NCBI GenBank assembly: GCA_033239005.1
Contig: BSQZ01000022.1
Span: forward strand, 4,001,501-4,065,500
Direction: 5' to 3'
Length of the DNA stretch: 64,000 nt
Source: Lamellibrachia satsuma
Taxonomy: Eukaryota > Annelida > Polychaeta > Sabellida > Siboglinidae
In this document: positions 38,185 to 48,800 of the stretch, one piece after another
How the letters are laid out: the number at the start of each line of letters is the position of its first letter
Numbering within the stretch: position 1 is the first letter of the stretch
Made by a program: the position numbers and the translations under genes
Notes under the pieces: generated by a model
Databases searched by the model: none
Seen by the model: the letters and a program-made list of their open reading frames with translations, nothing else
What the model was told of the DNA's origin: nothing

Positions 38185-40158
38185 GTAAAAAGAAAAAAAT
38201 TAAATGGATAGAAGCGGTAACAGAATAATGTAAAATACATGACCATGACCCCAAACAATGGTGCATTAATGTTGAAATAGTTATTTTAGCATAACCAAAA
38301 TGTTTTTACCTTAGTAGAATTAAATTATAATGTAGCACGCAACTGAACCACACTTGAGGTGAACCTGATACCACCTCTCTCTGAGTTATGACCTTCCAAA
38401 TGACAAAGGTTGCACAAGATATGGATCTGTCTTGGCAGACTGTTGTGTAACTTGTTTGGCTCAAAGATTGATGTAAATGGTTAATTATTTCAGTCAACAA
38501 TTGTGTGTTAGTTTACTTAAGGTGCTATCAGTGGGTGCAACTTGTGAACTTTGTAGTTTTGTCTGCACCCCCAGACTGGTGACAGCCATTTTTGGCAGCA
38601 GTTGACAACAGCAACAAAAACATACAGTGCAAATCTTGTGTGTAGGTTGATTTACTCTTGACTTGACAATGACATGTTCCATTCCTTGTGCAAGTTGATG
38701 TAGTGTCTTTGTCATTCAGATCAGTGAAAAACTTACCCAAAGTACAAATGAAAACCTTTCCATTAACTGACTGGTGTACAGTATTTATTTAAGTATGTTT
38801 CTTGGTAAAATACATTGATAAAATGCCAATCAGTAACAGCACCTGTATCACAAGCACCACTCAATAGCAGCACCTGCATCACAAGCACACTCCACCCATC
38901 TTGTTGCTCTGTGTTTGTGAACTGGGAAAGCAACTTGGCTGCACATTGTAAAAAGAATTACACAATCAGATTGCATTAAAAATAACAATGTGTACCTCCC
39001 AAAAATAGAGGTTGTCCATCTTCTGGTTGGTGTAACTCTAGATGTTTATTATGGCTCAGGTCAGCTATGAATAGTCTAGTGAATAGTAAATGAACAAGGT
39101 GTATCTCATAACTGAACAAATACTGCTTAGTGTCTCCTGTAATTTCTGTATGAAAGTGTTTATTTGGCTGTTACTCAGTTGAGTGAGATAAAGAGGTGTG
39201 ATGCTATGACAAAGGTAGCTGAAATAACTGTCTGTGGTCATTGAGTAGGTCCAGACCAACACATCCGGTTCTACTTGGCACAGTTATGATTCATCACTAG
39301 TCTCAATTGGTTTGCTGCTCCATGGCCTATTGTCAAGTAGGCAGTGTGTAAAAGTGGAAAACAGACAGCATGACATGCATGATAATGTGTACAGCCGACA
39401 CCACTACTACAACATGTCATGTCACCACACTGCTTTTGTTGTCACCACATCCTCATAGCTGATGTCCTTAGTGTGGGTGTCAAATCACCTGTCACTGTGT
39501 GGTTTTACTTCATCCTGACACCCAAGTCTGGACATCCTGGTAAACAACGGAAACACTTACTCATTGTTGTAAAACATAGGGCTAGTGTGTGAGAACACCT
39601 TGGAATATTACTCTTGATACACTGAGGCTTTCCTTGTTGACCTAGATTACCCTGGCTTGTGGATGTTGACCAGGCAATCATTTTCACTCAGCTCCCAGGT
39701 ACTTGTGTATTGTTCTCAGGTCCCCAGGTCCTCTTATGGGTTTTTATGCATTTCTGTTTCTTGCGTCAGCTCTTACATTGATTACCAGGTCTGTAAGTGG
39801 CACCTCCTATCCTCTGTGGAATCTACCCAGAGTCAATGTGTACCAAAGTCCTCCTTGGCTCATGCCAGTAGTGAAACGTGTGCCTGCGTCATAGCGTTTG
39901 TCAATGTGTTTGTGGCAACAAGTGTCTGATGTGTTAGTTGGCAGTCTTATTGCCAGGATATATGTCATCTCATGACTGATGTCTTTGGCTTCGCTGTGGC
40001 TCCCTATTGAATGGTGTACCTTTGACCTGACTGGCAATCTGTATGGTGTGGTTGTGTTGACTCTTGCTCAACTTATCATGGCTGTTTTCTGTTACGTGTG
40101 GCAGGTCACATGAATTGTAACTTATAGCAGTATGCTTGTGCAACTAATGCTAGCTGTA
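38185..40158 (+). other. Intron sequence, nothing recognised
   Basis: No exon or element was supported. Near 38836-38893 a ~35-bp segment ('AGCACCTGYATCACAAGCA') is imperfectly duplicated. Confidence 0.5.
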
Positions 40159-40348
40159 CATTGCTAAACTTTTGTTGCGAGTGTTTGTGCGATTGGGGAA
40201 GCGCACATAGCACACCATTTGTTGCCGCGGTTAAACTTTCACTGGCAAAAATCAACATGCGACTTGACTTTTGTTGAGTTACGACATTGTACAACTGGTC
40301 CATTTTAAATCAAATAGATACACAATTCGCAACAAAAGTTTAGCAATG
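40159..40348. mobile_element. 190-bp MITE with 22-bp perfect terminal inverted repeats, TA-flanked
   Basis: The left end (40159-40180) begins CATTGCTAAAC and ends TTGTTGCGA. The right end (40327-40348) is its exact inverse over 22 bases. TA dinucleotides flank both ends (40157-40158 and 40349-40350), as expected for a Tc1/mariner-type insertion. The palindromic GTAC context also leaves a 4-bp duplication possible. The 190-bp length and lack of any frame make it non-autonomous. It lies about 350 bp upstream of exon d. Confidence 0.85.
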
Positions 40349-40699
40349 TACCTTGGATGTATGGTTTATGTCATATGTCACAGATGAAAGTTGACACATT
40401 GAATTATGTTGGCTTAGGTGCAAGGTTTCTTGCCTTTACCAAATGTGGTGTGTGTAAAAGGGGACAAAAGTCACATTTGGCTTATGTTATTTGTATTTAC
40501 ATTATTTTTTCCTTAAATTGTCATGTTTGCTGTAAAAATAGAATAATGAATAAACAAACAGTCCTTGATTGAGCACAAGGAGCAGTGATGTTGCAGTTGT
40601 ATGTTTGAAGTGTTTATGTGATGTGTCAATAACACTGTTTGTTCAGGGTAGGATTTGATGGGACATAACTTATGTTGTGGCATTGTTCTATTTTTGCAG

Positions 40700-40788
40700 T
40701 TGTCCGGTCAATATTGAGAGGAGAAGATCGTGGAATTCGTACAACTAGAACACGACGCAATCCTGACAAGGACAGTTCCTCTCTGGTG
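40700..40788 (+). CDS. KDM3/JMJD1C-like, exon d (89 bp, phase 1 to 0)
   Basis: The acceptor is TATTTTTGCAG (AG at 40698-40699) and the donor GTAAGT at 40789. The first two bases complete a Val codon begun in exon c. The protein reads 'VVRSILRGEDRGI' then 'RTTRTRRNPDKDSS', matching human JMJD1C 'VVHSLLKGENIGI' followed by an arginine-rich patch. The segment closes the conserved N-terminal region and begins a basic linker. Family match, phase and consensus splice sites support it despite its small size. Confidence 0.92.
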
Positions 40789-40880
40789 GTAAGTTTACCA
40801 AATTCATCTAGAATGGGTTTTGAGAATCTCACTATCCTGTCTGGTTATGCAACTGGGAGGGAGGGAGTTAGTAGAATGTG

Positions 40881-41148
40881 GGGAGCGGTGGTCTAATCGT
40901 TAGAGCACCCGCCTGTCGATTGAGAGGACGGTGGTTCGATTCCACCTCCGCCGTTTCGAAGCTTGGGCAATTTCGTTCACCCCACTTTGCCCGTGTCTTT
41001 CGGAAGAGACACTAAAAGCCGTTGGTCCAAACTCCTGCGTTAGCTCAAGATTGGGCTGTTTGGAGTATAACTACTTGAGACTTGAGAATTGTCTGAGCTG
41101 TGCTTCTGCAGTGGGTCATGAGAGATTAAGTCCACAGCAGGTTATACA
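40881..41148 (+). mobile_element. tRNA-derived SINE A
   Basis: The head (40881-40955) folds like a tRNA: box A 'TGGTCTAATCGTTAGAGC', an anticodon-like loop CTGTCGA (GTC, Asp-like) and box B 'GGTTCGATTCC'. A core follows, 'CGAAGCTTGGGCAATTTCG' from 40957 and 'ACTAAAAGCCGTTGGTCC' near 41010-41028, and then a tail to about 41148. The core is shared with the SINEs at 41166-41362 and 54581-54886. The anticodon stem is mismatched, so this is not a working tRNA gene. It starts about 90 bp after the exon d donor. Confidence 0.82.
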
Positions 41149-41165
41149 TTTACCCCCCCCAACTA

Positions 41166-41362
41166 CATGGGGGATCTTTTACTCCCCCCTGGACTTAGAC
41201 ACCAGGTAGAAAGGACCTATGGCTTTTAGTGTATAGTCGGAAAGACACAGGCAGAGTGGGGTAAGCAAAGTTGCCAAAGCTCCTAAACACCAGTAAGTCG
41301 ACTCGAACCATGATACTCTGGATTGGCAGTCCAGTGTTCTACTCACGACCCACTATGCAACT
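41166..41362 (-). mobile_element. tRNA-derived SINE B, inverted relative to SINE A
   Basis: Read on the - strand, the head (41362-41281) has box A 'TGGGTCGTGAGTAGAAC', a paired anticodon arm CTGGA-CTGCCAA-TCCAG (GCC, Gly-like) and box B 'GGTTCGAGTCGAC'. The core, including 'GTGTCTTTCCGA' and 'ACTAAAAGCCATAGGTCC', matches SINE A. The tail runs to a C/G-rich patch near 41152. A 9-bp direct repeat TATGCAACT lies at 40846-40854 and at 41354-41362, so A and B may share one insertion history; this is weak evidence. Confidence 0.78.
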
Positions 41363-41369
41363 TGCTGGT

Positions 41370-42270
41370 GTCAGCAGTTAAAATGTACGAAACGTCTCAT
41401 GGGCATTGTATTGGGAATGTGCCTGCCCACAAACGTCATGATAAGTGTACATGTTCCCACGGAGGGCAGTTGATTTCTCTTGTCAGGGTGTCGTCCGGAT
41501 TCACTGACCTGTGCTGCACTCCCATTTCAAGCTGCACACTGCATCATGTCAGGTGTGACAGTGCCAGTGTTTGGCTGCTGAATGCAGATCCTTTCTTGCA
41601 GCCACATGACAAATTGCTGTCTGGCCACAAGACACCACTCACTTTGTAGCATTTGCTTTTTATCTCAGTCTTATTTGGCCTTGCTTTGGAGCAGAGCTGC
41701 AGCCAAGCCCAACTTTCTCTTCCACTTTGGTTGGTCTATGCCACAATTGTTTTGGTCTATGCTGCAAGTTATTGCAGCAGATGCATTCACAAACACAATT
41801 TCTTTAGTGTATATTCATGTATATTTTACCATATTTATTTACCTGTGCTGCCATTTTTGCATGAAACTATTTCGGGGCATCTGAATTGTCAACATTTTGA
41901 GTAGTAAACGACTTATTTCTCACACTCTGTGTGTGTACTTTTGACAGTTTTACAATACTCTCTATTTAGATGTTAGGATATAGTGGTTTACAAATCTTAC
42001 CATTTTGTTACACATAATATTACTTTTGCACTTCCCTTCTTCTTTGTAGGTGTAAAATGGAAATGTTATATCTGCTTAGGGAAATAAGGTTCATTCACTA
42101 TGTGTAGTAGGGCAAATAAAAAATGTAACCTGGGAAGAATTATGTATAGTTGACTGGTTGGGTTTGTGTAGGTCAGATATAGGTACAGTGGGTGGCATGA
42201 AACAAGTGAAGACCTGGTGGCGAGAGGTAACTGCAGCTGGAGGGTGGTTGACAGAAAGGCTTTCTTCTCC
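41370..42270 (+). other. Intron sequence, nothing recognised
   Basis: No exon or element was supported to the right of the SINE pair. Confidence 0.45.
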
Positions 42271-42278
42271 GACAGCAA

Positions 42279-42322
42279 TACACACACACGCACACGCACG
42301 CACGCACGCACGCACGCACACA
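42279..42322. repeat. CA/CG-rich microsatellite (ACGC units)
   Basis: Alternating ACAC and ACGC units, similar in type to the tract at 21994-22057. Confidence 0.85.
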
Positions 42323-45300
42323 CCACTGACTAAGGGTGCAGAGTGGGCCCCTCCCAACACACTGGCTGAGTGTGCTTAGCAAGTACAGGTTCACTATCAC
42401 AAAATAAAATGTATCCATGTTGTGTATTGCTTCATAGGAATTCTAGACACTCTTGTGTAATTTGAGTGGATCATGACAGTGTTTTTGACCACCCTCCCGG
42501 AGGAGTAAGTTGATATAATCCCTTTTTTAGAGTGAACTGTACCACTGAGCTGAACTGTGTATAAATACCAGGATATCCTGATGGCTGATGCTTGTCTAAG
42601 CATTACGAAGTACAGCTGTCACTTGGTTTATTGCTACTTCAAATTGTAGTTAAATTCTTTTAGGAATGCTGTAGAAATCTCATTAACTAGAAATGTTGAT
42701 TAAATTGTCCATTGGTATGGTCCCATTTCCCAGACATACCCTGAACCTCATTTACTAGGGTAGAGTTGGCCAGTGCCTGGGAGATTTTAGATGTGATCCC
42801 CAAGTTTTTTTGGATTAATGACTTGGTCTATTTTGCAAGCACTCTGTGTGGTTAGACTAGGCTCTGTGCTCTGTTCCTGTCCCACTGGGTCTGACAGCAA
42901 AAGGGCAGCTTTGAGTAGTGACTGGTGGAGATTTTAACTGAGATACAACACAAAGCCCAGAGGACTTTGCTCAGTGAGGTGTAATCCAGGCCTAGTGCAC
43001 TTGTGTGCTGGTGGCTGCTGCTTTGTTTCTCAACAGAGGACATCCAGGCATGATCTGCTATTTGTTGTTGTCTCCACGTTTTTCTAGTTAGTTTTACTGA
43101 CACATAATTAATCGTCAGCATGAAACCTATTATATAGGAACATATCATGATGTATAACTTATTGTTTTCACAATAGCCATTTATTTACACCTTCTTGCAT
43201 CTATAATATAGATTATACATATTATATGTTAGTCACTCGTTGACAGCTCATGTACATACCTTTTTAAAAATTGGAATAAACTCTCAGATAAATCCATAAT
43301 ATGACAAGTATATCAACTTTAAGGTCATCAACATAATTATGTTGTCATCAGGGTCATCGTAATGGCTGTAACTTGATACTGTGTGTTGCCTCTGGATCAC
43401 AGCTCTTGGTCATCAGTCACACTGTGTTGATGTTGCCCTGGGGTTGTGTTTGGACTGGAGAGGTCAACCTTGCAGTTACTAGACTATGGGCTTCTGTCAT
43501 CAGACTATCATCCACACACTGGTTCAGCTATAATATGGCAGGCTCTTGAATTGAACCTTAAAGTTCACTGCCTTATCAGGTTCTGTCACTTTCAAACCAA
43601 TAAATGCCTCCGGTTTGTTGGCTCCACATCTTAATAAGGCAAACACAGTTTTACCTGACAATTTTATATGGAAGGTGAAATATCTATTTGCAACTTTCAT
43701 GTGTAAAAGTAACCTTTCTTAAAATGTGTTTCACATGTATTTTAAACCTCCCAATTAATAGATGAATATATTCATGAGTTGAAAACATATTTTATCAGGT
43801 CAACTGTTCTGAAAGGGTAAGACTGGGAAATTCATAACTTTTATGCAGTGTGAAGCCAACTGTCATGATGGGGCAAGATAAGGTAATTAATTAGATTTGA
43901 GCACTGGGGTGTTATCTTGTGTTGATAACAGCAGTAAGAGAACAGTGATGGTTCTGTCCAGGGTGATGAAGTAGAGATCAGCTCTAGTAGTACAACTGGT
44001 AAACAAAGCAGGACAACTCAAGGTCAGGTCCCTTGTGATTACCAGGAATGACTGCCATGGGCTTGGTCAGCTTCCTGGCAGGCCTCTGGGGGCAAGGCTA
44101 TCTTGCCGCAGGCACCACCAGTGTGCTGGCAAGCCAACAACACTTCTGGCTCTGAGATGTAGTACATGTAAAAACACATCATGCCTACTTGAATAATTGA
44201 TTAGGTTTTGTGTAGATGCTATCATGTAGATGCTGCCTGACTACATATGAACTCTGTGTCTTCTAGTCTTCACTATTGCTCTATGGTGTCAGTTGGCTGT
44301 TTTGATTGAAAATCTCCAGGATGGCAGCACATCCTGTGTTACACAGGGCTAGAAAATGTTGCAGTTGGCTAGCTATTATTAATTTGTGGTTGCTGTTTTG
44401 GGCCTGAGCTGGTGTGTCATGTTTACAGGGTGTGGCTTGGATGGTACCACCAAGATACTAGAGTGTGCTGTCTTTTTATCACAAGTCTAGGTTGCTACAC
44501 CTAGAGTGGAATAAATGGTGTTATTGATGAGACTTGTGTGAACATATCTCGGGCAGTGGGTTCATCTGCCACACACACACATTTATTATATCACAACACC
44601 AGAATTAACTATGACATAACATAGTAATTATGTTATGAAAGTGCAGAGGCATTGATTAATAATTAAGCTGTTGATTTCAAAAGATTAGTTCATATTCCTA
44701 CAAACTGGCTCCAGTGATTAAATCAAGAAGATTATAACTGCCAGCTGCACTCAACCAGTATCTGTCATCCAGCAGACACTGTCAGCTACACCCTACAGCT
44801 GCAGCTATGGCCTGTAGCTGCTGTCAACCAACAGCTGGCCACCTCACTACATGCATGTTTTGTGTGCAACCTGTAATTGTGTAATGAGAGAAGGCAAGAA
44901 TAATCAATATAGACTGATTACGAAGACAGCACTGCTTGGGATTGAGATATTGACTGAATGTTGTATGAACAGAGGTTACATGTGCTGCCTGAGCAAGATT
45001 GAGAACAAATCCTTAGCTCCATAGACAGTCTCAATACTGACTTATCACGTATGTGGAAATGTGGCTTTAGACTGCAGGGTGACTCCCTGCTGTTGTGCCA
45101 CTCAAGTACTTGGGCTAGACACAGATGAAGACATTGTTACTGTGACTATGAAGCACCATTCTCCTTGTGAGTAAACAGGTAACCAGTAAACAACAGCTGT
45201 AGCAGACATAATGATATGAAGCCTCAGGCAAACCACAGTAGAAAAATGAATCGCCTTTCACTGGAATGAAATACATTGAAATGAACTGTGGAGGTGTTTA

Positions 45301-46736
45301 GAACTGTGGGAACTATTTTTCAGTTGACCTACTAAATTTGACTTGAGAAATCACATGCACACCATGTTGAATACTATACATCAGTCTGCCAGTAAGGTCT
45401 GTCTGTGTGCTTGGACTGCAGGCTGACGCAATGTAGTCATGTCTAGTAGTTTTATTTTTGTGCATTATGGAGAGGTGAGATAAAATAGCCGAGCCCGTAG
45501 TGGCAACACTTCAGACTATGCTAGTAGCAGTAAATATTCAAATTCCCCTGTGGAAAATGCCAGAACAACTATGTAGGTCATGTGATGGACTGGCAGACTG
45601 GAGTAGAGTGCTCCTGTGGAAGCTGCCAGAATGTATCTAGGTCAAGGGATGGGTCTAGCAAACAGGGCATAGCTGAGGGGTTAGGAGGAACATGTGTGGC
45701 ATGGATCGTTGAGATGAGCTAGTAATGTCCATATAAGCGGTAGAGTTTGGAAACAGTTCAATGTTGTGGTAATGATTTTTAGCACATTGAAAGTATCTAA
45801 CCGTTAGAATTTGTATAGGAGGGTATTAATTTTCTACAATTTGATGATTTTGGAATTATAGAAAGTTCAGTTTGTCTGCAAGTGAAATGGTAGTATGTTC
45901 AGAATCGGGTGGCGTTGAGGAGTTTCACACAGCGACATAATATTATGTTGTTTAATCTGGAACCCAGTGATGCACTGGACTACCTTTGAACCTTTTGATC
46001 TAACCTATGGACATGGTTCACTGTGGTGCATGTGTGACATCTACCCTTTCACTTGTCAGTCACTGGTATGCACCCCACTAGGCACAGCATACACCCGGCT
46101 GCAGGTGATTGTGGTGTTGTTTTGATGGATGGACTTGAGGTCAACCCACTCTCTCAGCCACTGCCACTGGCTAAGGGTCATACTATGGTGTCCAAGTATC
46201 ATGTGTGATGTTAATAAGATCCCCAGTGAGCAACACTGTGGCCACTGCTGGATCAGATATCTGTGTAGTGGAGCAGATACTATACTGTCAGTCAGTCTGC
46301 CATATGGCACTTGTTGCTAGGTAGCTGGATGGCTACATGCTGTAGGCTTGTGCTCTGTCAGTGTCTCCCTGGTGCTGTTTGTCTGCTGTCAGACATGTCT
46401 TTGAAGTTGTCAGTGGGAAGGCCTGGGTAGAATAGGGGCCTGTGAGCTGAGCTTGAGCCTAAAATCTTGGGATAGGGATGTGGTAGGTGGATTGTTGTGA
46501 TGTCTTGTACCTCTTTAGGGTAGATAATCCGGTTGAGATTTGTGGTGTGATCTGCCCAATATAATGGTTAGTATCTAGTACTATATACTTCTATGGGGCC
46601 TGTAGTTTGCTTTGACAACTTCTTACAGCTTTATCAGTATTAACACTAGCAGACGTACAACTTGTGACTTTATGCTAAGTGTTTCACTGCCTGCTGTGAC
46701 AGTGACCAAGGTTAATGCCCTGGTGTGTGTTTACAG
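42323..46736 (+). other. Intron sequence, nothing recognised
   Basis: No exon or element was supported between the microsatellite and exon e. Confidence 0.5.
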
Positions 46737-46902
46737 AATCGCTACACTGGTTGTGGTCGCAATCGCAGCCCGAGTAAGTCCCCTGCTGGCGCCCGCACAT
46801 CGAGAAACGCAGCGCGCGGCAGCAGTGCTGCCACCAAATGTCGGCCGTCGCCTGGCCTCACCCACGTGGAAAGCAACCAGCAGGCAGCGTCTGCAGAGAA
46901 AG
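46737..46902 (+). CDS. KDM3/JMJD1C-like, exon e: basic low-complexity linker (166 bp, phase 0 to 1)
   Basis: The acceptor is GTGTGTTTACAG (AG at 46735-46736) and the donor GTAGGT at 46903. It codes for 55 full residues, starting 'NRYTGCGRNRSPSKSPAGA' and ending 'VESNQQAASAEK', plus the first base of a Glu codon. The segment is rich in Arg, Ser, Ala and Asn and lacks a fold, as expected for the linker after the KDM3 N-terminal domain; in this linker the family itself is poorly conserved. The exon is GC- and CpG-rich compared with the AT-rich introns. Support comes from splice sites, phase agreement with exon f and composition rather than from sequence match. An internal GTAAGT at 46774 could act as an alternative donor. 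Confidence 0.8.
46774..46779 (+). other. Possible alternative 5' splice site inside exon e
   Basis: GTAAGT after CGA (46771-46773) is a better match to the donor consensus than the downstream GTAGGT at 46903. Using it would leave 37 bp of the exon, also ending in phase 1, so the frame into exon f is kept while 43 residues are lost. This is inferred from sequence only. Confidence 0.45.
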
Positions 46903-47568
46903 GTAGGTCACCTGCTTCATTTTAAAATCAAGTCACCAACATTACATGTCGTATGCTGTTGTTTCTATATTCGTCATATTACATTAGGAAGGCCTTTGTT
47001 ATTTGTAAGCTAACATGTTGCAATGTTTGAAAGATGTAGTTGTTGAACACCAGCACATTAAATGTAAATATTTTTAGGGAAGAGTTGATTTGGGAAGATA
47101 TTCGGGTGTAATGGTGTAGATACGGGGGATTCAAGGGAGGGTTGTGATGTCTGAGGATGCACACCAGTGCGGTCTGGGAGGATAACTCTGTGATTTAGAA
47201 TTCCTATTGATCATGCAGGGGATGGAAGTGACAAATTAGTTCCAGACACTGGCAGCAGCAGTGCCAATAGTTATCTTTATGTGGCTTTCTGGGAAAGTGC
47301 TGAATAATGAAAAGCGTTCCAGCGATGCCCACTCAGTTGGTCTATCTACTTATTAGCTTTGTAAGCTGTCTGTGTGAAGCATCTGCATTACTAGGAATCC
47401 CTTGGCTGTTTTTCTCCCTCCTCACTGAATATTCCAGACTGATTGTAGTCAGACTTGACATACCACGTACGTAACTTCTTAGTCAGTATCTTTTTCTATA
47501 TTGGCCATGATATTATCTTTGTACTAATAATCCTTGGTATTCTTTTTGTGTATTCTTTCATGACATTT

Positions 47569-47569
<1 letters not shown>
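46903..47569 (+). other. Intron sequence, nothing recognised
   Basis: No exon or element was supported. Confidence 0.5.

Positions 47570-47570
<1 letters not shown>

Positions 47571-47599
<29 letters not shown>
47571..47599. repeat. AT dinucleotide microsatellite
   Basis: About fourteen TA units. Confidence 0.9.
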
Positions 47600-47603
<4 letters not shown>

Positions 47604-48119
47604 ACTGATGTCCTGAGTGAGTACATTACTCTTATTTTGGAACTCCTCAATGTATTGTTGCTATTTATGGCTTATCGCACATACAGTTGCTAAGTGATTT
47701 AGCTATTCTTTTTATCCAGTCGTTTGTGTTAAACACATGTTACAGTGAGACATGTGGCCAACATTGAATTCAATGCTTTCAAAGACAGAGGCTAAACTGA
47801 AGGAGGTAAATGGAATGGTGTAATCACTGTGGTGCATTGTCTGCACGCTGTTGTAACTGACAATGTCTCAATGATAGTCTGGTCAGAGTTGATGTGGATA
47901 AGCACAGATTCACTGTGTTGTCATTCTCAATGGCTGCTGGGCCATAGCTTCAGGCCAGGAGTGTGTCTGTCATGATAATGGCCTGGACAAGTGGTATTTG
48001 GTGACAGCCTGTGGTTGACTGGATGTTTGCTTGAACTCAGTGATGTGGACATAGCATTATGTATGTGTGTAATTGCAACAGTGGTCTGTGTACCTTGTGG
48101 AGGAGTGTGCCTACAGGTG

Positions 48120-48800
48120 AATAATAATAAATTTCTTATATAACGCCCCATCCAAATAATTGTTCTGGGTCGCTGTACAATCCTGTATACTTTTTAAATA
48201 TAATCATACACATTTACATCACTATTGTTCATAAATCTGCAATTATTGTTAGTAAATACAATAAAATATATTATCTATGTAAAATAGTTAAAACTAATAA
48301 AAACATGTAAAAGCATACATGCATAATAGATATATGTGTAAATGGATAAATACATAAATCAATAAAAAGAATAAATAGTTAGTATAATTAATTAATTAAA
48401 CCCAAAATAATTTAGAAAAAGATGTGTTTTTCGAGACACCTTGAACTGCCCAACACTTGTGCATTGACGCACTGTGGTGGTCAGTTCATTCCAGGCCCTT
48501 GGAGCTGACCAAGAGAAAGCTCATTCTCCAATTTTAGTGTGGGAAGTTGGTTGTTTAAGGAGTAGCTTGTCAGATGAGCATAGACACCAACTCGCGCAAT
48601 AAAGAGAGAGAAGTGCAGATAGGTATAGAGGTGTGAGTCCATGAAGGCATTTGAAAGTGACGCTGCATTTTACTGGAAGGCACCGCAACTCCAAGAGCAT
48701 GGGCGTGACATGGTAGCATAGCTGTAGCAACATGTCTATCCATCAGTAGCACGACCTTCAGGAGACACCCCACCCTACCAACAACCAGGTGTCATGACAT
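48120..48800. repeat. Interspersed-repeat-like segment (copy 1)
   Basis: It begins AATAATAATAAATTTCTTATATAAC..GCTGTACAA, passes through an A/T-rich block (48190-48410), then 'GATGTGTTTTTCGAGACACC' and a GC-richer part with 'TCAGTTCATTCCAGGCCCTTG' and 'GGGCGTGACATGG'. The same order of parts recurs at 61200-61640. No open frame is kept. The class is not known to me. Confidence 0.45.

Noticed and set aside
40881..40955. Functional tRNA-Asp gene
   Set aside because: The anticodon stem is mismatched and the sequence runs directly into a SINE core shared with other copies.
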